Positions 17,017 to 27,300 of a stretch of 64,000 nucleotides of DNA are shown here, in pieces. This DNA is from Permianibacter aggregans. GTDB lineage: Bacteria > Pseudomonadota > Gammaproteobacteria > Enterobacterales > Permianibacteraceae. The position numbers and the translations under genes are program-made. The notes under the pieces were generated by a model that worked only from the letters and a program-made list of their open reading frames with translations, ran no database searches and had not been told where the DNA came from. Position 1 is the stretch's first letter. Each line of letters begins with the position of its first letter. The stretch is taken from contig NZ_CP037953.1 in the NCBI RefSeq assembly GCF_009756665.1, forward strand, positions 2,914,001-2,978,000, read 5' to 3'.

Positions 17017-18063
17017 ATGTCTGAACCGATTCGTTTGACCCAGCTTGCCCATGGCGGCGGTTGCGGCTGCAAAATTGCCCCGGCACTGCTGCAGGAAATC
17101 ATTGGTGACAGTGTCATCAAGCAGGTGTTCCCGAATTTGTTGGTCGGTGTGGAAAATAGCGATGATGCGGCGGTTTATCAGATCAATGACGAGCAGGCGA
17201 TTGTCGCCACCACTGATTTTTTCATGCCGATTGTCGATGATCCGTTCGATTTCGGTCGTATCGCCGCCACTAATGCTATATCCGATATTTACGCGATGGG
17301 CGGAAAGCCGCTGTTCGCGCTGGCCATCGTCGGCATGCCGATCAATAAACTGAAACCGTCAACGATTCGCGAAATTCTCCGTGGCGGAGAAACGATTTGC
17401 CAGCAAGCCGGCATACCGATTGCCGGTGGTCATTCGATTGATGCGCCGGAACCGATCTATGGTTTGGTCGCGATTGGCATCGTCAACCCCAAACACCTGA
17501 AACGCAACGACACGGCCAAGGTCGGCGATGTATTGGTGCTCGGCAAACCGATTGGTGTCGGTGTGCTGTCGGCGGCCATCAAGAAAGGCGAATTGGATCA
17601 ACGCCACTATCAGCAAATGATCGACGCGACGACCAAGCTGAACACGCCTGGTGTCGAACTGGCGCAACTGCCGGGCGTATCGGCCATCACCGATATCACC
17701 GGTTTTGGCATCGCCGGTCACGGCTGGGAAATGGCGCGCGGGTCGAAAGCTCAGCTGGTCGTTGAATACAGCAAAGTGCCGAAAATTTCTGATGTCGAAT
17801 CGCTGGCGCAACAGGGATTTATCACCGGTGCCTCGACACGCAACTGGCAGGGCTGCGGTGAACATATCCAGTTGTTCGAAGGCTGCAAGGACTGGCAACG
17901 CGATCTGTTGACTGACCCGCAGACCAGTGGTGGATTGATGGTAGCCTGTCAGCCGGAAAGCCTCGGCAAAGTGTTGGAAATTTTTCAGCGTAACGGCTTC
18001 CACGACGCGGCAGCGATTGGCCGTATCGAAGCCGGTACGCCAATGGTCAGGGTGTTGCCGTGA
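17017..18063 (+). CDS. selD: Selenide, water dikinase (selenophosphate synthase)
   Basis: 348 residues, preceded by AAGGAG. It makes selenophosphate from selenide and ATP. The N-terminus HGGGCGCK carries the catalytic Cys (residue 16, equivalent to Cys17 of E. coli) and Lys19, so this is a Cys form and not a selenoprotein. The AIRS-type ATP-binding region shows DDAAVYQIND, TTDFFMPIVDD and GGHSIDAPEP; TDPQTSGGLM is near the C-terminus. Lying between senB and egtD, it is the SenC component that supplies SenB. It could also serve selenocysteine or selenouridine synthesis elsewhere in the cell. The stop overlaps the GTG start of the next gene. Confidence 0.96.
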   Translation: MSEPIRLTQLAHGGGCGCKIAPALLQEIIGDSVIKQVFPNLLVGVENSDDAAVYQINDEQAIVATTDFFMPIVDDPFDFGRIAATNAISDIYAMGGKPLFALAIVGMPINKLKPSTIREILRGGETICQQAGIPIAGGHSIDAPEPIYGLVAIGIVNPKHLKRNDTAKVGDVLVLGKPIGVGVLSAAIKKGELDQRHYQQMIDATTKLNTPGVELAQLPGVSAITDITGFGIAGHGWEMARGSKAQLVVEYSKVPKISDVESLAQQGFITGASTRNWQGCGEHIQLFEGCKDWQRDLLTDPQTSGGLMVACQPESLGKVLEIFQRNGFHDAAAIGRIEAGTPMVRVLP

Positions 18064-19034
18064 ATCGAGCCGATCCGCCGATACCGGCAGCGGTGACATT
18101 GCAGCGCTTGAGCACACCGCAGGATATCGATCTCGATAAGGTGCTGCAGGATTTGCAGCTGCACCGCCGCCTGCCATTCTGGCTTTTTTACGATGATCGC
18201 GGCAGCGAATTGTTTCGGCAAATTACCAGCACGCCGGAATACTATCTGACCCGAACCGAGAAAAGCATTTTGCAGCGTTATGCCAGCGAGATGGCGGAAG
18301 CATTCGGTCGAGGAAGGTTGTGGATTGAGCCCGGCGCTGGCTGTTGTGACAAAGCCGCCTATTTGTTGAGTAAAGCCGAGCCGCGGGCTTACGTCGCGAT
18401 CGATATTTCCGAGGAACCATTGCAAGTCGCCGCCGAACAATTGGCCAGCCAGTTTCCGGATTTGCCGGTTTATTTGTTGGTGGCCGATTTTCAACAGTCG
18501 TTCAGCCGGGTACACGAATTCCTGCCTGCAGCGCCGCGCGTGGTGTTTTACCCTGGCTCATCAGTCGGCAACTTCACACCAGAGCAAGCGGTGGATTGGC
18601 TGGCGCGTTTGCGCCGCTTGGCCGGCGAAAATGGCGAATTGTTGCTCGGTTTCGATTTGCTGAAAGATCCGTCCTTGCTGGAAGCTGCTTATAACGATGC
18701 CGATGGCGTGACCGCCGAATTTCATCTGAACCTGCTGCAACATTTGCAAGACCTCGGTGTGCAGCTGGATCCGTCGGCGTTTGTGCATTCTGCGGTTTTC
18801 AATCGCCAGGCCTCCCGGATTGAAATGCGATTGCAGATAACGCAAGAGACGGTAGTGACGTATCAACAACGGCGCATTCAACTGCGCCAGGGCGAGCAGA
18901 TTCTGACCGAGTATGCCTACAAGTTTTCGTTGGAAATGATTCGGCAATTGGCGGCCGACGCCGGATGGCAGCTGCAGCAACACTGGACCGATGATAAACA
19001 GTGGTTTGCACTGGCACGTTTTACCTGTGCGTAA
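18060..19034 (+). CDS. egtD: L-histidine N-alpha-methyltransferase EgtD
   Basis: 324 residues from a GTG that overlaps the selD stop (GTGA), implying translational coupling. EgtD transfers three methyl groups from SAM to histidine, giving hercynine, the amine acceptor for SenA. Family landmarks are the N-terminal LFYDDRGSELFRQIT, TPEYYLTRTE (substrate site), the SAM motif IEPGAGCCDKA (usually ELGAG) and FYPGSSVGNF. Because no egtB or egtC lies nearby, the hercynine is presumably committed to selenoneine, although SenA/EgtB activities elsewhere cannot be excluded. Cytoplasmic. Confidence 0.93.
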   Translation: MNRADPPIPAAVTLQRLSTPQDIDLDKVLQDLQLHRRLPFWLFYDDRGSELFRQITSTPEYYLTRTEKSILQRYASEMAEAFGRGRLWIEPGAGCCDKAAYLLSKAEPRAYVAIDISEEPLQVAAEQLASQFPDLPVYLLVADFQQSFSRVHEFLPAAPRVVFYPGSSVGNFTPEQAVDWLARLRRLAGENGELLLGFDLLKDPSLLEAAYNDADGVTAEFHLNLLQHLQDLGVQLDPSAFVHSAVFNRQASRIEMRLQITQETVVTYQQRRIQLRQGEQILTEYAYKFSLEMIRQLAADAGWQLQQHWTDDKQWFALARFTCA

Positions 19035-19064
19035 TTTCAATTCTGAGCTGGATGGAGAGACGTC

Positions 19065-19916
19065 ATGAAGCAATGGGCGCGGTGGGTATCGGCAATGGCT
19101 GCGGTGCTGTCGGCAGCGGCAGCGCAAGCGGTGGAACCGCTGCGGGTATCGGCTATTCCGGATGAGTCGCCGACCGAGCTGCAACGCAAGTTTGCACCGC
19201 TTGGTAGATACCTGGAACAACAGCTCGGTCGCGAAGTGCTGTTTGTGCCGGTCAATGATTACGCGGCGGTCGTCGAAGCGCTGGCCGCAGGAAAAGTCGA
19301 CCTCGCCTGGCTCGGCGGTTTTACTTTTGTTCAGGCACGTTTGAAAACCGGCAATGCGCTGCCGCTGGTGCAACGTGAGGAAGACGCCAAATTCACTTCG
19401 AAATTTATCGCCAATGTCGATAGCGGTATCAATACGCTCAGTGACCTGAAAGGCAAGAATTTTGCGTTCGGTTCACCGTCTTCGACGTCGGGGCATTTGA
19501 TGCCGCGTCACTTTTTGGCCGAGAACGGTATTGATGCCGGCACCGATTTTGCCAACATCGCTTTTTCCGGCGCCCATGATGCTACTGCGGCCTGGGTTGC
19601 CTCCGGCAAAGTGCAAGCCGGCGCGCTGAATGCTTCGGTTTGGGATAAATTGGTTGAGCAGAAAAAGGTGGATACCAGCAAGGTCAAGGTGATTTGGACG
19701 ACACCGAGTTATTACGATTACAACTGGACCGTTCGTGGCACGCTCGATGCCGCGTTGCAAAGGAAAATCGCGCAGGCGTTTCTGGCGCTGGATCCAAAAA
19801 ATCCGGCGCATGCAGAAATTCTTGAACTGCAGCGTGCCAGTCGCTTCATTGCTACCAAACCTGAAAACTATCAAGGCATCGAATCGGCTGCACGCAAAGC
19901 CGGTTTGCTGAAGTGA
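19065..19916 (+). CDS. Putative selenate/selenium-oxyanion ABC transporter substrate-binding protein
   Basis: 283 residues with a signal peptide (hydrophobic, Ala-rich, cleavage after about AQA at 23), so it is periplasmic. It belongs to the phosphate/phosphite/phosphonate-binding PhnD superfamily; the pattern RVSAIPDESPTELQRKFAPL, DYAAVVEALAAGKVDLAWLG and QREEDAKFTSKFIAN matches the subgroup named putative selenate-binding protein, known from association with selenium genes. It follows egtD by 30 bases and precedes the ATPase and two permeases. The substrate (selenate, selenite or another oxyanion) is inferred from context. Confidence 0.82.
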   Translation: MKQWARWVSAMAAVLSAAAAQAVEPLRVSAIPDESPTELQRKFAPLGRYLEQQLGREVLFVPVNDYAAVVEALAAGKVDLAWLGGFTFVQARLKTGNALPLVQREEDAKFTSKFIANVDSGINTLSDLKGKNFAFGSPSSTSGHLMPRHFLAENGIDAGTDFANIAFSGAHDATAAWVASGKVQAGALNASVWDKLVEQKKVDTSKVKVIWTTPSYYDYNWTVRGTLDAALQRKIAQAFLALDPKNPAHAEILELQRASRFIATKPENYQGIESAARKAGLLK

Positions 19917-19926
19917 GTACGCGGCA

Positions 19927-20721
19927 TTGAGTTCGGTCATCGAGGCGCCGTCGATTCGTTTGCAGCTCAACGGCGTCACCATTCTGGATGGCATTCAACT
20001 GCGCGTGGAGGCCGGTGAGCAATTGGCCATTATCGGCCCGAGCGGTGCCGGTAAAACCTCGCTGCTGCGGGTGCTGGCCAGTGAATGGCGCTCGCAACCT
20101 CCGGCCTTGCTATTCGGCAAAGATCCTTGGGCTTTATCGGGTCGTGAGCGACAACGTTTGCGGCGTGACATCGGTTTGATTTGGCAGAAGCCGCCGCTGC
20201 CACCAACGCAGCGGGTAATCACCGCCGTCAGCGCTGGCAGACTGGCTGATTGGTCGCTGCTGAAAAGTCTGCGCACACTTTGGCACCACGATGACGCGGA
20301 ACGCATTCAGACCGTTCTGCAATCGCTGGGCATTGCCGACAAATTGCTGCAGCGCTGTGGTGAATTGTCCGGCGGCCAATTACAGCGCGCTGGTATTGCC
20401 CGAGTGCTTTACCAGTCGCCAAAATTGATCTTGGCCGACGAACCGGTTTCAGCACTCGACCCGACCTTGGCGTGCCATACCATTGATGTCATTTGCTCGC
20501 ATGCGCGCCAGCACCAGTTGGCGCTGGTGGCGAGCTTGCATGCCGTTGATCTGGCCTTGGCGCTTTTCCCGCGCATCATCGGCTTACGCGACGGAAAAAT
20601 TCAATTTGATTGCCCACCGGCACATATCAGCACGGCAATGCTGGATGCACTTTATGCCGGTGAACATGCTGCGGTTGCGTTTGCCAATCCAGCCACCGTA
20701 CCGGCTGCACGGTGCAGTTGA
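19927..20721 (+). CDS. ABC transporter ATP-binding protein of the putative selenate importer (PhnC-like)
   Basis: 264 residues starting at a TTG shortly after the binding-protein stop. It has Walker A (GPSGAGKTS near 38-46), the ABC signature LSGGQLQRAG near 147, and Walker B LILADEPVSALDP near 162, followed by the H-loop ASLHAVD. It powers import through the two permeases encoded next. The family is phosphonate-transporter-like; the selenium role comes from the operon. The first permease starts just after this gene's stop. Confidence 0.88.
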   Translation: MSSVIEAPSIRLQLNGVTILDGIQLRVEAGEQLAIIGPSGAGKTSLLRVLASEWRSQPPALLFGKDPWALSGRERQRLRRDIGLIWQKPPLPPTQRVITAVSAGRLADWSLLKSLRTLWHHDDAERIQTVLQSLGIADKLLQRCGELSGGQLQRAGIARVLYQSPKLILADEPVSALDPTLACHTIDVICSHARQHQLALVASLHAVDLALALFPRIIGLRDGKIQFDCPPAHISTAMLDALYAGEHAAVAFANPATVPAARCS

Positions 20722-20722
20722 G

Positions 20723-21553
20723 ATGAGTGGCTCGACACAGCAGCTCGTTGATCGCCAGCATAAACAACAACTGCTTTGGCTGGCATTGGCGGCGATGGTA
20801 TTGCTGCCGATTTATTACGCCAGTGGCTTTCGCGTGCAAGGCGTGTTCGATGCCAACAGTTGGCAGGTCATGGGCCAGTTTGTCGACGGTTTTTTTCCGC
20901 CGCGACTCGATCAAGCGTTTCTGCAATTTGTGCTGCGTGCCAGCGGCGAAACCATCGCGGTGGCCACACTTGGCCTTGCCGGTGCGTTTGTTATCGGCGC
21001 ACCGTTGTCGCTGATCATTTCCCGCGCTTTGTCACTGTCAGAAATCGGGCCGGCGAATTACTGCTTTGTTTGTAAACTGCTGCGCTGGCCATTCCGCTTT
21101 TTTGCGCTGTTGATCCGCAGCCTACCGGAAATCGTCTGGGCGTTATTGTTTGTGCGTATGACGGGTCTTGGGCCGATGGCGGCGGTGCTGGCCATTGCTG
21201 TCAGCTACGGCGGCATGTTGGCCAAGGTGTACAACGAGATCATGGAAAGCGGCGCGCTCGAACCCTCACGAGCGCTGATGCTAGGTGGTGCCGGCCGCTT
21301 GCAGGCGTTTTTCTTTGGTGTGTTGCCTTCGGTGTATCGCGAGCTATTGTCCTACACCGTTTATCGCTGGGAATGCGCGCTGCGTGCTTCAGTGATTATG
21401 GGCTTTGTCGGCGCCGGCGGTTTGGGGCAGCAACTGGAATTGTCGATGCGTCATTTTCAGGGCAGTGAGGCGGCGACACTATTGCTGGCGTTCTTCCTGC
21501 TGGTGTTGCTCGCTGATGGCATCAGTGCGCTGTTGCGTTGGGCGGTGCGCTGA
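20723..21553 (+). CDS. ABC transporter permease 1 of the putative selenate importer (PhnE-like)
   Basis: 276 residues from the ATG at 20723. A much longer frame is open upstream but lies antiphase over the ATPase gene, so it is not used. Six or so membrane segments are visible, with the EAA-loop region ALMLGGAGRLQAFFFGVLPS (about 193-212) that contacts the ATPase and the GFVGAGGLGQQL motif typical of PhnE-type permeases. An inner-membrane channel component. The stop overlaps the start of the second permease (TGATG), suggesting translational coupling and equal stoichiometry. Confidence 0.88.
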   Translation: MSGSTQQLVDRQHKQQLLWLALAAMVLLPIYYASGFRVQGVFDANSWQVMGQFVDGFFPPRLDQAFLQFVLRASGETIAVATLGLAGAFVIGAPLSLIISRALSLSEIGPANYCFVCKLLRWPFRFFALLIRSLPEIVWALLFVRMTGLGPMAAVLAIAVSYGGMLAKVYNEIMESGALEPSRALMLGGAGRLQAFFFGVLPSVYRELLSYTVYRWECALRASVIMGFVGAGGLGQQLELSMRHFQGSEAATLLLAFFLLVLLADGISALLRWAVR

Positions 21554-22299
21554 TGCGGGCGCTCATTTTTTTGACGTTGATTGTATTGATGCTGGTGTTC
21601 AGTATCTGGATGCTGGACTGGCGCATGATGCTGTTTAGCTTCAGTGGATTTACCGAGTATTTTCAGCCGTATCTGTCGCCGAATCTTGAGCCGGCGTTTC
21701 TCTGGAACGTGTTGAAGCTCAGCGGCGAAACACTGGCGATGGCGATCATCAGCAGTCTGCTCAGTGTGCTGCTGGCAGTGCTGCTCGCCTGGTGGGCCGA
21801 TGGTCGGCTGAAATGGCCGCTGAAATTACTGTTCAATCTTTTGCGCTCAGTACCGGAATTGTTGTTCGCCAGTTTGCTGGTGATCGCGGTTGGTCTTGGG
21901 CCCACGGCAGGCATTCTGGCGCTGACGCTGCACACCGCTGGCGTACTGGCGCGGCTATTTACCGAAACACTGGAAAATGCTGATCGCGAGCCTTCCATTG
22001 CGTTGAGATTATCCGGCGCCAGTTCAGCACAAGCATTCTGGTTTGGTTTGCTGCCGGTGGTGCAAACGCAGTGGCTGGCCTACAGCCTGTATCGCAGCGA
22101 AATGAATATCCGCGCGGCAACGGTGCTCGGCGTGGTCGGTGCCGGTGGTATCGGCCAGCAGCTTTTTGTCGCGCTCAGTCTGTTTCAATATGCCGAGGCC
22201 AGCACCTTGATTCTCGCCATCATCTTGCTGGTGATGCTGGCCGAAGCGCTGAGCCGCGCGTTACGGCAAGGCCGCTTTGCCCAGGCGGAAGTGGAGTGA
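21553..22299 (+). CDS. ABC transporter permease 2 of the putative selenate importer (PhnE-like)
   Basis: 248 residues from the ATG overlapping the previous stop; an in-frame ATG five codons earlier would overlap more. It is homologous to permease 1: an N-terminal membrane segment, the domain NVLKLSGETLAMAI, the EAA-type loop IALRLSGASSAQAFWFGLLP, and GVVGAGGIGQQLF. Paired, non-identical permeases suggest a heterodimeric channel. It is the last gene of the senB-selD-egtD-transporter set; the rhombosortase gene follows after 58 bases. Confidence 0.88.
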   Translation: MRALIFLTLIVLMLVFSIWMLDWRMMLFSFSGFTEYFQPYLSPNLEPAFLWNVLKLSGETLAMAIISSLLSVLLAVLLAWWADGRLKWPLKLLFNLLRSVPELLFASLLVIAVGLGPTAGILALTLHTAGVLARLFTETLENADREPSIALRLSGASSAQAFWFGLLPVVQTQWLAYSLYRSEMNIRAATVLGVVGAGGIGQQLFVALSLFQYAEASTLILAIILLVMLAEALSRALRQGRFAQAEVE

Positions 22300-22357
22300 A
22301 GCAGGTGACGAAGCCGACGCGCTGGTTTACGCTCGCGCTCCCTTTCGTTTGATTACC

Positions 22358-23002
22358 ATGACCGTGTCCAATCCGCTTTCCCTGTTTGAACCTGTTATAG
22401 CGACACTGAAGCAACAATTCAGTCCGGCGATGCTGCGCAAAAGCCTGCCGCTGTGGCTGGTGATCGCGCTGACCGGATTGCTGGTGCTGCAGCCGGCGTT
22501 GACCGAGCTGCTGCGCTACGACCGCGAGTTGTTCGTCCAGGGCGAATGGTGGCGATTGATCACGGCCAATGTCGTGCACAGCAATGGCTGGCATTGGTTG
22601 CTGAATGTGCTCAGCATTCTGGTGCAATACCTGCTGTTTGCCGATACCTGGCGCGCTCCACGTTGGTGGTTGATTGCGATGGTTTGTACGCCGCTGAATA
22701 TTCTCGGCATGCATCTTTTCACTGACATCAACTGGTATGTCGGCCTTTCCGGTGCGCTCTACGGCACCGCGATTTGCGGCTCGGTGGCTTTACTGTGTCA
22801 GCGCGAATGGCGGGTTGGTGGTGTGTTGTTCGTTTACTTGAATGGCCGCATTGTGTACGAACAGCTGACCGGCTCTCCGCAGGACTTGGCCGTGTTGATT
22901 GAAGCACCGGTCGCGATCGATGCTCATTTGTGGGGCTTGATTAGCGGCTATCTGGCGCTGGCGTTGATTTATGTCGGGCACAAGCTGGCGCGGTCGCGAT
23001 AA
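22358..23002 (+). CDS. Rhombosortase (rhomboid-family intramembrane protease)
   Basis: 214 residues with about five or six membrane segments. Rhomboid landmarks are GEWWRLITANVVHSNGWHWL in the first third, the catalytic serine motif GLSGALYG (near 132) and the catalytic histidine in DAHLWGLISGY (near 190). The short length and DAHLWG form fit rhombosortases, which process GlyGly-CTERM proteins destined for type II secretion and the cell surface. None of the proteins in this window shows a GlyGly-CTERM tail, so substrates must be elsewhere. The start at 22358 is chosen because the upstream extension runs into the permease 3' region. Inner membrane. Confidence 0.82.
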   Translation: MTVSNPLSLFEPVIATLKQQFSPAMLRKSLPLWLVIALTGLLVLQPALTELLRYDRELFVQGEWWRLITANVVHSNGWHWLLNVLSILVQYLLFADTWRAPRWWLIAMVCTPLNILGMHLFTDINWYVGLSGALYGTAICGSVALLCQREWRVGGVLFVYLNGRIVYEQLTGSPQDLAVLIEAPVAIDAHLWGLISGYLALALIYVGHKLARSR

Positions 23003-23018
23003 TTGATCCGATGTTTCA

Positions 23019-23047
23019 TGGACAGATGGCCAGACTGTCTTTAAAAT
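23019..23047 (+). promoter_or_regulatory. Candidate sigma-70 promoter of carAB
   Basis: TGGACA at 23019-23024 and TAAAAT at 23042-23047 are separated by exactly 17 bases, 94 bases upstream of the carA start. This is the best promoter-like pair in the gap. The GC-rich leader that follows could host pyrimidine- or arginine-dependent control, but I see no diagnostic motif. Confidence 0.45.
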
Positions 23048-23140
23048 CCCACTAATTTTGTCCACCCTGTTTGCACGCCTGTCTGGTTTCAATCCTGAAT
23101 CGCCGGACGGGTAGGCGCACGCCTGTCTCCGGAGGAACTT

Positions 23141-24268
23141 GTGACCCAGCCTGCCTTGCTCGCCCTCGAAGACGGTAGCCTTTTTCGTGGTATTTCGATT
23201 GGTGCCGAAGGCGCCTCGGTCGGCGAGGTGGTGTTCAACACCGCCATGACCGGCTACCAGGAAATTCTTACCGACCCTTCTTACGCCAAACAACACGTTA
23301 CGCTGACCTACCCGCATATCGGCAATGTCGGTTGCAACGACGAGGACGCCGAGTCCAACCAAGTCTGGGCGGCAGGGTTAATCATCCGCGATCTGCCGCG
23401 ATTGGCGTCGAACTTCCGCAAACAGGAAGATTTGAGCGACTATCTGAAAAAGCGCGGCGTGGTCGGCATTGCCGATATTGATACCCGCAAACTGACCCGT
23501 CTGCTGCGCACCAAGGGCGCGCTGAACGGCTGCATCGTTGCCGGCGACAACATCGACGAGCAGACGGCGCTGGCCAAGGCCCGCGATTTCGGCGGTCTGA
23601 ACGGTCTCGATTTGGCCAAGGAAGTTTGCTGTAAAGAAAGCTACGAATGGCGCAAGGGCGAGTGGAGGCTCGGTCAGGGCAGCCAGGACACCAATCATGC
23701 CCGCTTCCATGTTGTTGCCTACGACTACGGCGTCAAGCACAACATCCTGCGTATGCTGGCCGAACGCGGTTGCAAGCTGACCGTGGTGCCGGCGCAAACC
23801 CCGGCCAGCGAAGTGTTGAAGCACAATCCGGACGGCATCTTCCTGTCCAATGGCCCTGGCGACCCGGCCGCCTGCGATTACGCGATTGCAGCCACCAAGG
23901 AACTGCTGAAAACCGGTTTGCCGATTTTCGGTATCTGCCTTGGCCATCAGATTTTGGCGCTGGCCAGTGGCGCCAAGACCGTCAAGATGAAATTCGGTCA
24001 TCACGGCGCCAATCATCCGGTCAAGGATATCGACGATGGCACCGTCATGATCACCAGTCAGAACCACGGTTTTGCGGTGGACGAATCAACGATGCCTAAC
24101 ACGCTGCGCGTCACCCATAAATCGCTGTTCGATGGCACGCTGCAAGGCATTGCCCGCACCGATGTGCCGGCCTACAGCTTCCAGGGGCACCCGGAAGCGA
24201 GCCCCGGCCCGCATGACGTGGCGCCGCTGTTTGACCGCTTTATCGAGATAATGGCGAAAAACAAGTAA
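23141..24268 (+). CDS. carA: Carbamoyl-phosphate synthase small subunit
   Basis: 375 residues from a GTG with the strong ribosome site GGAGGAAC. It supplies ammonia from glutamine to CarB for arginine and pyrimidine synthesis. The N-terminal domain ([20 protein letters not shown]) is followed by a class I glutamine amidotransferase domain with the nucleophile Cys in [14 protein letters not shown] (near 266) and the His-Glu pair in [13 protein letters not shown] (near 348). Length is normal (E. coli 382). carB follows after 44 bases. Confidence 0.98.
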   Translation: MTQPALLALEDGSLFRGISIGAEGASVGEVVFNTAMTGYQEILTDPSYAKQHVTLTYPHIGNVGCNDEDAESNQVWAAGLIIRDLPRLASNFRKQEDLSDYLKKRGVVGIADIDTRKLTRLLRTKGALNGCIVAGDNIDEQTALAKARDFGGLNGLDLAKEVCCKESYEWRKGEWRLGQGSQDTNHARFHVVAYDYGVKHNILRMLAERGCKLTVVPAQTPASEVLKHNPDGIFLSNGPGDPAACDYAIAATKELLKTGLPIFGICLGHQILALASGAKTVKMKFGHHGANHPVKDIDDGTVMITSQNHGFAVDESTMPNTLRVTHKSLFDGTLQGIARTDVPAYSFQGHPEASPGPHDVAPLFDRFIEIMAKNK

Positions 24269-24312
24269 CCACCAGCCGGTTGTACCCGAATTCCAAGTTG
24301 AAAGGTTGAACA

Positions 24313-27300
24313 ATGCCAAAGCGCACAGACATCAAAAGCATCCTGATTATCGGTGCCGGTCCGATCGTGATCGGTCAAGCCTGCGAGTTTGACTACTCCG
24401 GCGCACAGGCCTGTAAAGCGCTGCGTGAAGAGGGCTACCGGGTCATTCTGGTCAACTCCAATCCCGCGACGATCATGACCGACCCGAACATGGCCGACGC
24501 CATTTACATCGAGCCGATTACCCCGGAAATCGTTGCCCGCATTATCGAAAAAGAACGCCCGGATGCATTACTGCCAACGATGGGCGGACAAACCGCGCTG
24601 AATTGCGCGCTGGCCGTTGCGAAAATGGGCGTGTTGGAAAAATTCGGCGTCGAAATGATTGGCGCCCGCGAAGAGGCGATCAACAAAGCTGAAGATCGCC
24701 AGTTGTTCGCGCAGGCAATGCGCAAAATTGGCATCGACATGCCGCGCGCCGGTATTGCCCACACGATGGAAGAAGCCTGGAAAGTGCAGGAAGAGGTGGG
24801 TTTCCCGGCGATTATCCGTCCGTCGTTCACGATGGGCGGCACCGGTGGCGGTATCGCCTACAACCGAGAAGAATTTGAAGAGATCTGCCAACGCGGTCTG
24901 GATTTGTCGCCGACCAAAGAACTGTTGATCGATGAATCCTTGATCGGTTGGAAAGAATACGAAATGGAAGTGGTGCGTGACCGCGCCGACAACTGCATCA
25001 TCGTTTGTTCGATTGAGAATTTTGATCCGATGGGCGTGCACACTGGTGACTCAATCACCGTCGCGCCGGCGCAAACCCTGACCGACAAGGAATACCAAAT
25101 CATGCGTAACGCGGCGATGGCCGTGCTGCGCGAAATCGGCGTCGAAACCGGCGGCTCGAACGTGCAGTTCGCGGTCAACCCGGAAGACGGTCGCTTGGTC
25201 GTTATCGAAATGAATCCGCGCGTGTCGCGTTCCTCGGCGCTGGCCTCGAAAGCAACCGGTTTCCCGATCGCCAAGGTTGCGGCCAAGCTGGCCATTGGTT
25301 ACACGCTGGATGAACTGAAAAATGACATCACCAGCGGTGCGACGCCGGCCTCGTTCGAACCTTCGATCGATTATGTTGTGACGAAAATTCCACGCTTCAA
25401 TTTCGAAAAATTCCCGCAAAGCGATGCCGTGCTCAGCACCCAGATGAAATCGGTCGGTGAAGTCATGGCCATCGGCCGCAGCTTCCAGGAGTCGGTGCAA
25501 AAAGCGCTGCGCGGTCTGGAAGTCGGTGCCCACGGTTTTGACCCGCACGTCGATTTGAAAGCGGCCGATGCCGAAGAAACCCTGCGTCAGCGTTTGCTGA
25601 GTCCTGGACCTGAGCGTATTTGGTTTGTTGGCGACGCCTTCCGTTTCGGAATGAGTGTTGAGCAGGTATTCCAGCTGACCAAAATCGATCCGTGGTTCCT
25701 GGTGCAAATCGAAGAGCTAATCAAGATCGAGCAGGACTGCAGCAAGCGCGCACTCGGCACGCTGACCAAAGACGATATGTTCCAGCTGAAGCGCAAAGGT
25801 TTTTCCGACAAGCGCTTGGCTGAGTTGTTTGGCGTCAAGGAAACTGAATTCCGCAAAGTGCGCCATAAACTGGAAGTGCGCCCGGTCTATAAGCGCGTCG
25901 ATACCTGCGCGGCCGAGTTTGCGACGTCCACCGCTTACATGTACTCGACTTACGAAGATGAGTGCGAAGCCGAACCAAGTAGTCGTGAAAAAATCATGGT
26001 GCTCGGCGGCGGCCCGAACCGTATCGGTCAGGGTATCGAATTCGATTATTGCTGTGTGCACGCGGCGCTGGCGATGCGCGAAGACGGTTACGAGACCATC
26101 ATGGTCAACTGTAATCCGGAAACCGTTTCGACTGATTACGATACTTCTGATCGTCTGTACTTTGAACCGGTGACCTTGGAGGACGTGCTGGAAATCGTCG
26201 ACAAGGAAAAACCAAAAGGCGTTATCGTTCAGTACGGTGGCCAAACGCCGCTGAAACTCGCGCGTGCCTTGGAAGCCGCTGGTGTGCCGATTATCGGTAC
26301 TTCGCCGGATGCCATTGACCGCGCCGAAGATCGTGAACGTTTCCAGCAAGCCATTGAGCGTTTGGGCCTGCACCAGCCTCCAAACCGCACCGCCCGCAAT
26401 ATCGAAGAAGGCGTGCGTCTGGCCAATGAAATCGGTTATCCGCTGGTCGTGCGACCTTCGTATGTACTCGGTGGTCGGGCGATGGAAATCGTTTACAACG
26501 ACGAAGAGCTGCGTCGCTACATGGAGCACGCGGTAAAAGTTTCCGATGAATCGCCAGTGCTGCTCGATCGTTTCCTTGATGACGCGATTGAAGTCGATGT
26601 CGACTGCATTTTCGATGGCGAAGACATGCTGGTCGGCGGTTTGATGGAACACATTGAGCAAGCCGGTGTGCACTCCGGTGATTCGGCCTGTTCACTACCT
26701 CCGTATAGTTTGTTGCCGGCGGTGCAGGATGAATTGCGTCGTCACATGTACTTGATGGCGAAAGAACTGGATGTGCTCGGTTTGATGAATGCTCAGTTCG
26801 CAATTCAAAACGGCAAGATTTTTGTACTGGAAGTGAACCCGCGCGCCTCGCGTACGGTGCCATTCGTTTCGAAAGCGATTGGCAAGCCGCTGGCGAAAAT
26901 TGCTGCGCGGGTCATGGCCGGTCGCACTCTGAAAGAGCAGGGCGAGCTGAAAGAAATCATCCCGCCGTATTACTCGGTCAAAGAGCCGGTGTTCCCGTTC
27001 GCGAAGTTCCCGAAAGCTGACCCGATTCTGGGGCCAGAAATGAAATCGACCGGCGAAGCGATGGGCGTTGGCGATACCTTTGGTGAAGCTTACTACAAAG
27101 CCAAGCTCGCCTGTGCTGCGCAAGCACCTGAAGGCGGCAAGGCGATTGTTTCAGTACGCGATGCCGACAAGAACAAGTTGCCAGAGCTTGGTCGTCAGAT
27201 GACCAAGCTTGGTTTTGAATTGTTCGCGACCGAAGGTACGGCGAAAATCCTGAACGATGCTGGTGTGGCTTGCACCAAGATCAACAAGGTCAAGGAAGGT

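Noticed and set aside
25717-26673. Minus-strand open frame of 318 codons inside carB
   Set aside because: Antisense to the highly conserved carB; product looks like reverse-complement noise.
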